Translations under genes and position numbers: made by a program
Part shown: one piece after another, positions 1-11,080 of the stretch
Layout of the letters: the number at the start of each line of letters is the position of its first letter
Numbering within the stretch: the stretch's first letter is position 1
Notes under the pieces: model-generated
What the model saw: the letters and a program-made list of their open reading frames with translations, nothing else
What the model was told of the DNA's origin: nothing
The model's database searches: none
Source of the DNA: Amanita rubescens
Taxonomy: Eukaryota > Basidiomycota > Agaricomycetes > Agaricales > Amanitaceae
Assembly: GCA_015039365.1 (NCBI GenBank)
Contig: WION01000063.1
Location: 124,001-188,000, forward strand
Reading direction: 5' to 3'
Length of the DNA stretch: 64,000 nucleotides

Positions 1-288
1 AGGTCATGCTATGTTTGAAAGTTTAATTAACTTGCTATAGGAGGCTTTACCTCATGGACTGCTACAGAGCTCGCTCACCGGGCTAAGTTACAAACAAGGA
101 CAACTGCGCTCCTAGCGCTTGGTCGTACCCCAAAGGCGTTCTGGGTGGTGCCAGAGGCGGTGAAGCATTGGCGGGAGTCGCGGGGAGAGGACATCGAAGC
201 AAAGATGGAGGATGCAGCGCTTGATTTGTTGATCTTCCTTAGCGAGAATTGGGAGAGGGCTGAGTTGTTTCGTCCTATGGACGTCTAG
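1..288 (+). CDS. 3' end of a partial, unrecognised gene (last exon)
   Basis: An open frame runs from a likely splice acceptor (AG at 39-40) to a TAG at 286-288, giving about 82 codons. The exon has no stops and is rich in W, E, R and A (for example TPKAFWVVPEAVKHW and LLIFLSENWERAELF), which looks like genuine soluble, helical coding sequence. The same frame is closed upstream of 39 by TGA and TAA, which fits an intron. The protein begins outside the window. I do not recognise the family and assign no function. The amino-acid composition and the clean acceptor are the only evidence that it is a gene. Confidence 0.5.
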
Positions 289-918
289 GGCCGTGCTCCG
301 ACGTGAAGGCTGCCTTTATGCTATGGTACCTGTTACCTTGCTTTTCGTTAGATTCGATACATGAACGACAGCTCTACATTTCACTGGCATTCTGAAATCA
401 ATATTTTTGTGGACCTTAAATAGTTTCCTGAAATCAATCATTTCTGTGATTTTCACGAGCTGACCTATCGATCAACGTCTGCTAGTACCCGACAACCCCT
501 CTGAATGTTGACTAGACCGATTGCAACTTGGAGACTGATTTTGACGATGCAATGCTCATAACATACCTCCAGCACGACAGTTACGCATCCTTTGCGGAGT
601 GGGCATAATTAGCGCACCCATGCTCACGAATACCTTCTTGTTGGCTATACCGGTGGCTCCTCGAGAGCGACATTCTTTGATCTCTCAAAATATAGCTTTA
701 ACCTCCTCGAACAATGACAGATCATATGTATCCTAGACGATGCTTCGCACGGCTTTTTTCATGTATTTACTTATCATCGACGAATGAAGACATCTGAGGC
801 TCCCACTGCGTCCTCGTCAACGCTATTCCGACTCAAGTACTCAAGTACTCACGCGTGGTGACGCGTGATGCGTAAGATTCGTCCGCTCGCTGAGACACTC
901 AGACATTAAGATTCGACC
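289..918. other. Intergenic, with paired ACGCGT motifs
   Basis: I see no supported gene. The only notable sequence is two ACGCGT hexamers at 850-855 and 861-866, within 70 bp of the next start codon. Confidence 0.4.
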
Positions 919-1458
919 ATGTTGCCTCAATACATGCTGGACCGATTCGCTCGCATCCCCCACGACACCCCCATCGACAACAAGTACTACGGGGTGTTCA
1001 ACCAGATCCTCCACATAGTGTGCTTCCCCGAACACCATTTCACCGTCGAGCCACAGTACCCTTTTTCCGATCTTGGTGTGGAGGACTCCGTCTTTACCTA
1101 CGTCGTCGATGTGAACGACCTGCCCGTCTTCTTCCTTGAAATCAAATCCCCTCTCCATATCGACCTCATTTCTACCAGAGTCGACACAGACGCGGAGATG
1201 AGGGCCAGATTTCTTGCCTTTTACGGGGACATCTCGACACCTAGGCTTCATGGCGTCAGTGCCATGGGACAAAGGCTAGCGTTTTATTGCCTGGACAAGG
1301 CAACCAGCCGTTTAACTCCCAGCTACGTTGCGCCATCTCCCAATACCGACGCAGTTCCAGTAGAGCGGTGGGATACGGACATTACGACAGAGGATGGGTA
1401 TGAGAGGTTCATGGCGGTTATCAATGATGTCAAAGAAATGGCTGCAGCACTATTATGA
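919..1458 (+). CDS. PD-(D/E)XK nuclease-like protein, copy 1
   Basis: This single-exon gene encodes 179 aa. Seen: an alpha/beta core with E44, then D64 in a hydrophobic strand, then FFLEIK at 72-76/77. This spacing (E...D...ExK) is the signature of the PD-(D/E)XK endonuclease fold, with E74 and K76 as the ExK pair. The conserved C-terminal block RWDTDITTEDGYERFM is shared with the paralogue at 1852-2415. I recall similar stand-alone proteins as a multicopy family in mushroom genomes; no substrate is known to me. The ATG at 919 gives the same MLPQ start as the paralogue. The two genes are tail to tail and about 395 bp apart. The nuclease role is inferred from the motif only; it could be an inactive fold member. 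Confidence 0.7.
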   Translation: MLPQYMLDRFARIPHDTPIDNKYYGVFNQILHIVCFPEHHFTVEPQYPFSDLGVEDSVFTYVVDVNDLPVFFLEIKSPLHIDLISTRVDTDAEMRARFLAFYGDISTPRLHGVSAMGQRLAFYCLDKATSRLTPSYVAPSPNTDAVPVERWDTDITTEDGYERFMAVINDVKEMAAALL

Positions 1459-1851
1459 CCGTATATGTTTCAGCATTACCTACAAATTAGCCCATGCTGC
1501 GTTATCTCGTCGACACTTTTGACGAGGTTTACCTGCTCCACACGTTTCACTGTCGTACTCTAAGCTTGCAACCAGGATATCCATACCTCAGGTGGACATC
1601 CCGTAACTGGCAGGCTGGAGCGTGTAGACAACGAGTGGACTACAATTTTATAATATCACATGGCTCACACGTAGCAGGAACGATTCTTTGAGTTGGGCAT
1701 GATCGTGGATTGACCACGCATTATCACGCATGGGTGGATGCAATGTTGGGTTTTTGTCCGGTTTCACGCAACATACTTTAAGGCCCAAGTAATCAACAAG
1801 GGAATTTGAGTCGCGTGTAATTACCATAATTACTAGTAATGAATGTTAAGT
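1459..1851. other. Intergenic spacer between paralogous genes
   Basis: The short open frame at 1494-1691 lacks any recognisable feature. I see nothing else here. Confidence 0.4.
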
Positions 1852-2415
1852 TCACGGATTGGGATTTTCGTGATGTAGTGCTGCTGCCATTGCTATGACA
1901 TCATTGATAACCCCCATGAACCTTTGATACCCATCCTCTGTCGTAATGTCAGTATCCCACCTCTCTGCTGGAACCGTATCGGTTACGTAAGTGAGATCTT
2001 GCGCAACGTAGTTGGGATTCACATTGCCGGTTGCTGTGTCCATCCTATAAAATGCGAGCCTTCGTCCCATGACACTGACACCATGAATCCTAGGTATCGG
2101 GGTGAGAAGGCGAAGAGCACGAAGTCTGGCCCTCATCTGCTCGTCTGCTTTGATTCTCAAAGAACGGCGGTCGACATAGTAAGGGGGTTTTACTTCAAGG
2201 AAGAAGACGGGCAGATCGACGAGGTAGGTGACGACGAAGTCGATAGTAGGCACGCCAGGCTTGGGAAGGGGGTACTGTGGCTCGACGGCAAAATGATGAT
2301 GTTCGGGGAAGCACACGTTGGTGAGGATCATGGAATACGTCCCGTAGTACTTGTTTTTGATGCGGGGGTTGCGCGGGAGGCGACTGAATCGGTCGAGTAT
2401 GTGTTGAGGCAACAT
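1852..2415 (-). CDS. PD-(D/E)XK nuclease-like protein, copy 2
   Basis: This is a paralogue of the gene at 919-1458 in the opposite orientation, about 187 aa. It shares the MLPQ start, the KNKYYG block, FAVEPQYPLP, the core FFLEVKPP with the E-x-K pair, and the C-terminal RWDTDITTEDGYQRFM. The open frame extends upstream to 2484, but only through a TTG; the ATG at 2415 matches the start of copy 1. Compared with copy 1 it lacks a few residues between the core D and ExK (VVTYLVDLPVFFLEVK). The inverted paired arrangement suggests a local duplication or a family that travels in clusters. Function is inferred from fold motifs only. Confidence 0.7.
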   Translation of the reverse strand: MLPQHILDRFSRLPRNPRIKNKYYGTYSMILTNVCFPEHHHFAVEPQYPLPKPGVPTIDFVVTYLVDLPVFFLEVKPPYYVDRRSLRIKADEQMRARLRALRLLTPIPRIHGVSVMGRRLAFYRMDTATGNVNPNYVAQDLTYVTDTVPAERWDTDITTEDGYQRFMGVINDVIAMAAALHHENPNP

Positions 2416-3138
2416 TTTATCGCTGAATATTGTAAGGAAGGTCTCGTATATCGGGTTCTGTTGCCCTTGATTACTAATACACAAACTGAACCAAACAGAC
2501 CTTCAGGGTCAAGACGACGAGGCTCTGGGATACGATAGTGCCGAAACAGCCAAAGTCCAGTATACTCGTGCTGATGGTCCGACAATCCGTCAAATGGAAG
2601 GGCGCTGGAAAAAGGAAACACTCACGATTATCATTTGGGGATTCCGATAGGCATTAGTAAAGTCCTGCCCATGAAAAATCATCGTCGGGAACCTACAGCA
2701 ATCTTGTTCAGCATTCCGACCCAAGAAAGAAACAGGTCCTTACGATAGGTGATGGAGTCTGATACGGGTGAAAGAATTTAGTAAAAAAGAATTTCCCATA
2801 AAAAAAAAACCCCTCTCAGCGTACTGGCGCACTTCGGGTACCAGATGCCCGTAATCTGGGAGGCGATAAATAGTCCAGATGTTGAGCATGGGTCAACGGC
2901 TTATCAAAACGATATTTATCTTGCTGTCGCTTCGTACGAGAAAATTGCCAGTCTGCAGAGTCATTGTCTGGTTCCTAACGCGATATGGTTGAGTAGGTAT
3001 CCTGACTTGAACAAAAGTATTACGTACGTTAATGAAATATGCTCGTCTTTTTCGAGGTGTGCGTGGCGGAGAGTGAGATATTATCCTAGAGTTTGTCGGC
3101 GCCGGAGGAAAAGAAGCTCTTGCAATTGATGAAGTAAG
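2416..3138. other. Intergenic
   Basis: I see no supported gene. There are A-rich tracts near 2790-2810. Confidence 0.35.
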
Positions 3139-5013
3139 CTAATGGATGATCAAAATATTAGCAGAAAAATTTGTAGAAAATTTCAGCTTGCGCACTGCAC
3201 TACTGGGCGTTGGTGAGGGCGATGGTGTTTCTTGCAGTATCTCGACCAGCATGCTTGTCATAACTTCCTCCATTGTTGGCCGTTTCAATGGTTCCCTTGT
3301 CCAGCAACGCTGAATCAGGTCCCACGCCTCATCTCTCAATGGCTGCTCTGCTAGTCGAGGTGGAAGTACCCCTCGGGAGACGAGGGTCAAGATTTGCATG
3401 TCTGATTTTCCAGCAAAAGGGATACTATCATAGTAGATCTAAGCAAATCAGGATTTGAAGAAGGATCAGCATATTTGTTATAACGCACTTCATAAAAAAG
3501 GCATCCAAACGCGTAGACATCCGACATTTGTGTTCTGGGAGGTGGGTCGTCGGACGGATCGCCATCGTCCTCAGGGATTCCAAATAACTCTGGTGCTGCA
3601 AAGTTTAGATGTAGCGCTCCCGATCGTGTATTTGTAGCTTCCGAGAGGCGGGTTAATCCAAAGTCCGCAATTTGAACGCGAAGGTTATCATCCAAGAGCA
3701 CATTCTCCTGAGGAGAAGAGTCAGTATTGCAAAATATCGTGTGTTTAGAAGAATACCCCGCGGAGATCGCCATGAACTGCGCCTACTGAATGAATATATT
3801 GCATGCCTTGAGAAACTGCCAATATCTTCGAACGGCGTGAGTGTTCGATAAAGAAATAAGTAATAAACGACATACTCGTTTCATTATCTCAGCTATTGAC
3901 GGATTTTCTTGCTTCCGCCATCGGGCTAGAGTTCCATTCTTCATATACTGTGAGATGAAGAAGAATTGTGAAGTTGCGTCGTCTTTGTGTTCGTATATTC
4001 CCAAAAACGGGAGCACGGATTCATGCTTGAGAGATCGCCACATCAGTGCTTCTCGACAGAAGGCCTGTCAAAGCCGAAATCAACGAAGATGCTACAACAA
4101 CTGCATGAAACACTCACGATATTATTGTCAGACTTGTACAGCGCCTTTAGTGCGACGACTTTCCCCTGTAGTTCGCCCCTGAAAACGTGCCCAAAGCCGC
4201 CGCTACCAATGTAATTACGCTCGAATGGTATGCTGACTCCAGTTACCATCAGGGACGACGGTATGATAGGCATCTTTGAGATAATTTTAAACATAAAACG
4301 CCTTGCACGCCGGCTGATATCCGGAACGGAAGAGTCCTGAGTTGACAACCGAGGATTACGAAGAATATGAAGAATGAAATCCAACAAGTTTCTGGCATCT
4401 GAAGCATCATCTAGCTGTGTCGCAAGGATGACGTAGTCTTCTCTGGATAGAACCTCCCTTATAAGGTCAAATTGCAGTGTGTGTACTAGGACGGACGCAG
4501 TGGGAATTTCAAGCTATTGACTATTAAGTTCCAGAGTGAGCTACTAAGTTGAAATGTTATGTACCTTCACATAGTTGAGCGTATAGAGGAGCAATGGCAA
4601 GGAATAACAGTCGGGATCATGAGGCGTGTGCGTCTTTGTGATAACTTGCAGCATAAATCGTCTTGCCCGCCGCGTCGTTTCTATGATTGAAGAATCCTTT
4701 TTTGATAAGTAAGAGTCATGACGAAGCATATGAAGAGTGAAATCCAAGAAATTCTTGGCGTCCGAGGAATAGTCTAGCTGGGCCGCGAGTTTGATGTAGT
4801 CTTCTTTGTAGAGAATCTCTCTCATTAGGTCGACCGTCGTTGGACTTAGGACAGATCGAATGGGAGACTGAGACTGTTGACTTCAAGAAGCGCGCATCCC
4901 TGCATTGAATATACGCTGCGCACCTTCGAATTATTGTTGAGGATAGAGAGAAGTGATGGGAAGGGTCCGACCGCGGGCGTGTTGTGAGCGTCCGGCACGT
5001 TGTGCCCTTTCAT
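3139..5013 (-). CDS. Tyrosine-kinase-like (TKL) protein kinase with repeated N-terminal modules
   Basis: This is a multi-exon gene. Kinase motifs in order are the glycine loop GSGGFGHVF, the VALK lysine, the catalytic loop HGDLRG continuing across an intron into ENVLLDDN, the DFG motif IADFGLTRL, APE in LNFAAPELFG, and a C-lobe ending near RCWTREPLKRPTMEEV. Catalytic Asp and Lys are present, so it is probably active. Upstream there are two or three copies of an about 85-residue helical module (...SVL...LMREILYKEDYIKLA...ARRFM...), each on exons cut at the same place, so the module spread by exon duplication. Joins near 4500 and 4880 keep frame. Kinases like this are expanded in Agaricomycetes; the substrate is unknown. 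I place the start at the ATG at 5013, but a further 5' exon is possible. Confidence 0.75.
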
Positions 5014-5991
5014 TCTGCTACGTGTTCCTATCCGGCTTGACGGAATCCAAGTGTATGATGGAGGGATGGTCACGATAATCGGTAAGCCGGTGCCTGTTAA
5101 GACGTTGTGTGGCAAAGCTGTGCGACTTGAATTGGCAGCGCTTACTCATTAGGGTAGTTGGTTACCATAGCGATGCTATATTCCGGGAGGGTTGACCTCA
5201 GGAAGCGTGGTGATAAGGCGCGCCTGTCGTTTTCATCACTAGCTGACAATGATCAGGGTAAGATGGTGGCTAAACCGCTCGCGCAGTGCCAAGTGGGATT
5301 CGGGGCCGGTCCTCGGCCCGCCCTGCAAAAACTTCCGGGTCAAGCCCGCCTCAGGCTTCCTGCACTTCCACGACCAGCTTCTGAGACAGGTGCTACTTTC
5401 TCTTTCAACTATGACAACTACTCGCTCGCGACCCGCCTTCCAGCTTGCAATAACTTCATTTGGCTCCTACCCGCTCAACTCTTCAGTTCCTGGCATACCT
5501 CATAACCACATACAGCCCCACAACGCAAGTCCTGTACGAATGCCTTGCGGTAACTTGGACATCTCCCGAGTCCACCTTCAACTCAATCGTCAAAGTTAGC
5601 CCCTTCCGCCACTGGCCTCCAGCGTTACCCTCGCGGCATTGTAGTCCCGTTATCGTCACAATTTATCCAAGACCAACGTAGAATCTACCAACCTCCACGT
5701 CGACGTAGTGGGCAGCCCTCACCCTGTTCATCCCGCATGGAACAATTACCGATTCTGCCATGCCCGTGTCACCATTTGTTCCACAAAATCTGACCACCAC
5801 TACTCTGCTAAAACTATATAGTAACCGGGTTACAATAAATACAAGTATAGCATTTCACAAGCAAAGTTCATTTAAATGGGTAAAATACAAATTGTCCTCC
5901 TGCAAAACGCGTGGTAAGCCGGCACAGTACAACAAAATCAATATCCAAAGTTCTACCAGTCGACGTGGAGGCCCGTAGGGGGGAATTCAAA
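5014..5991. other. Intergenic, no convincing gene
   Basis: Overlapping short frames at 5158-5680 (+) include a stretch (about 5290-5395) that looks codon-biased. I cannot connect them to a start, an exon model or a family. The rest is AT-rich. Confidence 0.3.
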
Positions 5992-7699
5992 TCACATATC
6001 GAGGATAAGCTTAGTGACGACAGCCTCATTCTGACTCCAAATCTGTCGCTTGACAGCGTCGAATCCCCCCCTAGACCTGTGCCAACTTGCGCTCAGCATC
6101 CGTTCGGCCGCTTCACGCAAGCGCGGGTGAGTGCCAAGTTTAACGCCTACTTGGGCCGGGTCGCTAGCCAGAAAGGTGGAAATGCTGTTCGTCCGGAGTG
6201 ATCGGATGGCGGCTATCTCGCTCATTGCCGCCGGACGGGTTACGACGACTCTGTCATCGTCTAGGTGGGCATAGGACTCACGAATGCGTCGAGTCACGAG
6301 GAGGGGGACCTGAGGAAGCAGTCAGTAGTAACAATCGAATGATGGGCGCGAACTCACATCTGATTCTAAACACATCGCTGCCGTCGAGGTTGCCTCCTTC
6401 TCAAAATATTCATCGTTGTTCGGGAACGCGGGTACGCAGATGTCCATAGTGGCCATGAGGTTGTAGAACTGTGTATAGTTGAGGTTGATGTGAAACACGA
6501 TGATGTTCTTCAATTCCGGAGGGACGTCCAGCCAGCCTGATCCAATAAGATGCAATTTAAATGGTTGATCGGGGAGGTCGGGGTCTGGGAGATATGACGA
6601 ATGATTTTCGAGAGGTAAATAGCCCCACGCTTTTGGATCATCTACCGAGACGGGGATGAGGTATTCTGAACAGAAGAGTGAATTATACTGACCGTGCAGA
6701 CCGTTGATAAGATCATCGAATATGGTCAAGTAATCGCGGCGATCGACAGAGAATGATCCTTGAATGACTGCGTTCGACAGAAGCGACGAAGAGTGCTGGC
6801 GTGCAATCGATCTGTTCAAAACTGGGACGTGGACATCGACGGGTATGTATTCAAATCCGGCAGAACGGATGAGGGGCTCGGGCTCGGAAGCATTCTTTTG
6901 AAACCTCCGATGAAAGGCTTTCCGAACACTGGATAAGGATCGTCTAGTGAGTAAAACGTATAGGTAATCAGAAAGAAACAAACTGTTCTGAGATCGTGAG
7001 AACGCGAAAGGCATTCCGGCGAGACCATTCATGAATGTTGGACTGCCAAAGCCGGTCTTCAACATGATGGACGATACAGACGAGCTCGAACTTGTGTTCG
7101 TCGTCTCTGAGCTCCCACGCATCCAGAAGCTTTTCGTGCATATAACGTAGGCTACCCAGATCATGTAGAAGGGGGAGGGAAAAAAAGACAGGGATGAGTG
7201 AATAACGTTGCAAGCGAAACTCAACTCACTCGATTTCACAAGTTCCCAGTATGACCATATCAATGGGGTCGTCCAAACTGTGATCAGCGAGGTCGAGGAA
7301 GAGTTGTTGCGGATCTTTGATGACTCCGTGATACAAGCCCAGCCGCTGGACCACCTTTTCAAACTCGAAATGAAGCGGCGTTCGCGCGTACACGTCTATC
7401 TGACCCCGACCCTTCATAACTCGCTCAAGCGTCCAAGCCAAGGCAAGGTAAACATCAAAATGGTAGCCAAAGCCAGACGCGATGGCGATTCTCTTGTGTT
7501 TCTGGAGGCGGGAGTCGAAGCCTATCGACGATCCCGGCTTGAAATGGTCGTCGATGGTGAAAGTTGTGGGACACGAGGTCAACATGACATTCTTTTGCCA
7601 GAAGAAGAGGGTGAGGAAGCCGAAGGTGATGAGAAAAGCATAGATGAACAAGTTGGGCTTCTTGGATAGGCTGGACCGCGTATAGTATTCGGGTTCCAT
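5992..7699 (-). CDS. Putative type II membrane glycosyltransferase
   Basis: Five exons encode about 495 aa. After a short cytosolic tail from the ATG at 7699 (MEPEYYTRSS) there is one membrane segment (about residues 16-36, LFIYAFLITFGFLTLFFW), then a lumenal domain. The lumenal part starts with a Rossmann-like RIAIASGFGYHFDVYLALAW and contains IDMVILGTCEI, ELVCIVHHVED and a C-terminal half with FKLHLIGSGWLDVPPEL, an EKEATSTAAMCLESD loop and a final LLVTRR strand. This two-lobed layout resembles a GT-B glycosyltransferase. Four introns (about 7170-7233, 6930-6971, 6649-6697, 6310-6357) keep frame, so the gene looks intact. The likely site is the Golgi or ER. Donor and acceptor sugars are unknown, and the family is inferred from the fold pattern alone. 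Confidence 0.6.
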
Positions 7700-8686
7700 G
7701 ACAAGCTTTGGCTTGCCAAGGAAAGCAACGGAGGCTGTGACTTCCACGCGCGCACTCCAATTGAATTGATTATTGAATCCGCAAAAGGTTATTTCTGGAC
7801 AAACCAAACTCCCACCACTGTGGCAAAGACACCCTTCATTCACGTTGTCACAGCCGTTCAAAAACACTAAATCGGATCCATGCATGCATTATTATGCATG
7901 ATAATGTGTGGTCAATGCATCATCACGTGTTGAATGGAGATATGCGGTGGATAGACGGTGATAGAAATGAGGCACCACAAGACGATTAATGCCTGAGGGT
8001 GAGAGCAGTCCGTATCAGTTATGTTGTGTTGTGTTTACGCTATGCTAAGTGCGCTCTGTTGCGGTATGTTTATACCTGCCGAACGTGTGCCGGGTAAGTA
8101 TGTACGTCTCGATATCGTTCTCCGATAAATCCATTATAGCGCCAGGGCCCAGCGGTCAGAATCTGAAAATTGTCCGATGCCTTAAGAACGGTTCGGGGCA
8201 ACATCAGATCCGTTAGCAGCCACTTTAGCGGCGCTCGCCAAGCATTCAGCACTGGGTAACATCCCTCGGCGATCCGTACGTTGTCCTCCATCTCTCTCCC
8301 CTTCTTTGTCGCCCTCATCCGAGCCCCCCATCGATGTTTCCCACCAGCATTGTTTGCACCATCACCGACGGTTAAAGGTTCTTCGACACGGTCGCTCGTC
8401 GCGGTTTCTCAACACTACATCCCTTTTACTAAGAGGGGGCAACGCCGGCGAGCTTTTTGGGAGAGGAGGATCGGGGGAGGATCGTAATGGCAGGTGTCGT
8501 CGACTGCAGAAAGGTCAAAGCTTAGGCTCTGCCTCGCCCATGACTAATGTACGAAGACTACGAAGACCGGACTGGTCGTGATTCGTGAATAAAGAGTGCG
8601 TTTCTCTCCTGCATCACCGAACAGAATTAGAACGGTGACGGTCTTTCGTTTATCCTATAGTCCACTCGCACAAACCCGATTCCGCC
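7700..8686. other. Intergenic, no supported gene
   Basis: There are short overlapping frames only (8070-8318 on minus, 8281-8581 on plus). None has a family pattern or a consistent exon model. Confidence 0.35.
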
Positions 8687-9180
8687 ATGGGAGGGACTGC
8701 ATACCTCCCAGAATCAATCAATCGATATCGACCTCATCAACCTCGTCCTCCCCACATAGTAGCACCACCTCACCACAAATTTTCAATCTCCCCCATACCC
8801 GCGCCGGCAGGTAGCACCCGCAATACGGGTACCCAACATGTCAACCCGTACCCGCTAACTCGTGCAGTTGCCTCATCGCACGATTATCTGGATTCCATCC
8901 CGACAGAGGAGGAAGCGATGGACCGACTTATCGATGCGTACAGACTGCGAGTCGAGGAGGTCGGGGTTCATATGGGTTAGAAGATCCATACCCCGACTTT
9001 CGTCATTTTCTCAACCTCGCTGAGAAAAGGAAAGGCGTCTTGCCAAAGTGGTGGAACAAAACAAAAGCGCAAGGAGTGCGCTCAACAAGGATAACTGGTG
9101 TTGCATTTCGTTTGCCGTCGAAAAAATCGGATATCCAGGAGCGATGTTGGCGGAGAAGATATACGGGCAAAGTTTGATGT
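8687..9180 (+). pseudogene. Remnant of a MYND-associated fungal protein
   Basis: The plus strand carries HDYLDSIPTEEEAMDRLIDAY, then after a frame change EDPYPDFRHFLNLAEKR, then GVLPKWWNKTK. These blocks match, from memory, the conserved region beside MYND zinc fingers in a large fungal family. No MYND finger itself is present. At about 8965 the first frame hits TAG at the expected junction, and about 20-30 bases seem missing. Near 9145 the frame shifts again: one frame gives SDIQERCW and the next gives AMLAEKIYGQSL. Two frameshifts and missing parts point to a pseudogene. The family name is a recollection and is only moderately secure. Confidence 0.5.
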
Positions 9181-9552
9181 GAATCTTACGTTTATGAAAG
9201 TTCTATACCAGATACGCATTGTTACCTTGACAGAATACCGTTTATGTAAAGCAGACCTGTAAAATGCGACGCATCCTCGGTCTATATCCAATCCCATATC
9301 GTAGCTTGTCATTTTGTTCCTCCCGAGCAAACGGGGAATAGCAGGCTTTTGCAGCATACACCCTTTCACATTCTATACCATCCAGTGAACGCGTAGATCA
9401 GCCTTCCCGATGTTTACTTGACCTTTTGTAGATGCAATGACTCCCACTCTAGCTTTTACACTCTCTCACACTTCTCTCACGCGGAGCGTTATAGATTATA
9501 GATTTTCTGTCTAGTCACGAGAGCTTTCCGCTCCCTCACAACCACCGGCGAT
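9181..9552. other. Intergenic
   Basis: I see nothing recognisable between the MYND-type remnant and the UBA3 relic. Confidence 0.35.
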
Positions 9553-10858
9553 TCAAGTATATATGATACGAAGGGAAAGACTAAACGGTAACGTGCTCGC
9601 CGTGACGGTAATCTCTCCTCCCGGGGGTACGAGCTCCGATACCTTCTTCGCCAAATTCGGCCGGGTAGCTTCTTCCAACTGCGGCGGAGCTTGGAGATAA
9701 ATCTGCTTGTTAGGTGTAGACAATGATGGTTTCTTGATTTGGCTAGTAGGGGTGAAGAAAAAAAGCCGCGTCAAAAAAAGTTTATGTTCTTGACGACGCC
9801 TTGAGTGAGCGACCACGTCACGCCCTCGATCTTAAACTCTTGCGCACGATTCAGCGCAGTTTTATACAGCCAAGTGATACGTATCTTTTTATCTAAAAAA
9901 ACGTTCAATCATCGCCACCGGTGAGCGCATATACGTACCCCCATGTACTCGCGACCACTCCAACCAGATGCTCACTCTATACAATGTTCAGGGAGCCTAG
10001 GCGTATTGGCAATGGTGCAAATCGGAAAAGCGGTAGGTTTGTTCAACATGTCCAACGAACATTCGTAACATGACGTTATAGTCGGGAGGATTACCCTCGC
10101 TTGGCCTTTAAATCCTGAAAGCCACAGTTGTTATGTTGCCGAGAAAACGCGGTTGAGATTTGATACGCACCTTCAGTTCCACCATCAATGAGTGGCCTCA
10201 AGCTCTCTGGGTTGTCGGAGTCCACCATAGGGACCAAAGTCGCGTTTATCCACCGCCTTGCCTCGACAGAGTCCAAACCGCATATAACGAGGTTAAATTG
10301 CAGATAGTAGTCCTCTCCCCTATCTTGTATCTTTCCAAAGTATCTGCGATGGTTCATTGTCTCGCGATAGTGATAACGAACGGGACTAGTAACTTATGGA
10401 GTGACATTCACACCCGGAACGCGCTTCATAATAAACTCGGCTGCATCCGTCGCTTTGGGTTTACCGACGTCTTTATGCCTACGACGCAATTCAGCATTTA
10501 TACTCGCAGCGACTGGGACGCACGCAACACACGCACCTGAACAGAAACTGCCGATTCAGATTATTGATATTAGTCGTGTCCATGTCTATAACGTGAATCC
10601 GGTTAAAGCTAAGTTAGCCAAGATCTCGCAACCCAAGCCACCGGTGCCGATGACGAGGATTTTGGCATTGTTCCGGAGAAAGTCTTTGACCTCGATTAAG
10701 GGAATGAATTTGGGTGTGTGTGGTAAGAGTGATATACGCACTTCTCTTCCAGCAGAGAACTGAGGGTCTGTGCGAGGCCCTGGAGCGTCGAGGATTTGGT
10801 GGTGGTATCGGCCAGGCGCTGCCATCAAAGCGACTCGTCGTACATAATGTTCACTCAA
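9553..10858 (-). pseudogene. UBA3: Decayed NEDD8-activating enzyme E1 catalytic subunit (UBA3)
   Basis: UBA3 forms the NEDD8 E1 with ULA1 and adenylates NEDD8 before passing it to the active-site Cys and to UBC12. Seen in order on the minus strand: DAPGPRTDPQFSAGRE, the nucleotide-binding ILVIGTGGLGCEILANLAL, DMDTTNINNLNRQFLF, DVGKPKAT, YYLQFNLVICGLDS, PLIDGGTEG, the active-site block [35 protein letters not shown] and the C-terminal E2-binding fold (IYLQAPPQLEEATRPNL). Damage: a frameshift after ALTGF; a splice donor reading ATAAGT at 10391-10397 instead of GTAAGT; TGA for Trp right after HCIE (9972-9974); a 2-nt loss shortly after; and loss of the segment between GVVKN and the C-terminal domain. 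The catalytic Cys codon survives, but no full product is possible. An intact copy is expected elsewhere because UBA3 is usually important for growth. Confidence 0.85.
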
Positions 10859-11080
10859 GGTAAACCGCCGCCTGCGTCAGCACCAACCTTGCTTCAGATC
10901 CACATCTATACCAAAGTGCATAATTGTCATTTAGTCATCCAGTAGAACAGTGGGTGGACACGGGGAATCGGCGTCTCGTTCAAATGCCGGAAGTTGCCGA
11001 GCCACGTGATACGTGCATATATAGCGTTCACTTGATTCACGCGACACCACTCGACGCCCTCTTAATCCACCGTCGTTTTC

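Noticed and set aside
841..1272. 143-codon minus-strand frame opposite copy 1 of the PD-(D/E)XK gene
   Set aside because: It is antisense to a convincing gene with conserved motifs; the frame is open only by codon mirroring.
1924..2538. 204-codon plus-strand frame opposite copy 2
   Set aside because: It is antisense to the paralogue and shows no family pattern.
5158..5680. Overlapping plus-strand frames
   Set aside because: No consistent frame, no start context, no recognisable domain.
8070..8318. 82-codon minus-strand frame
   Set aside because: No domain, no splice partner, no conservation clue.
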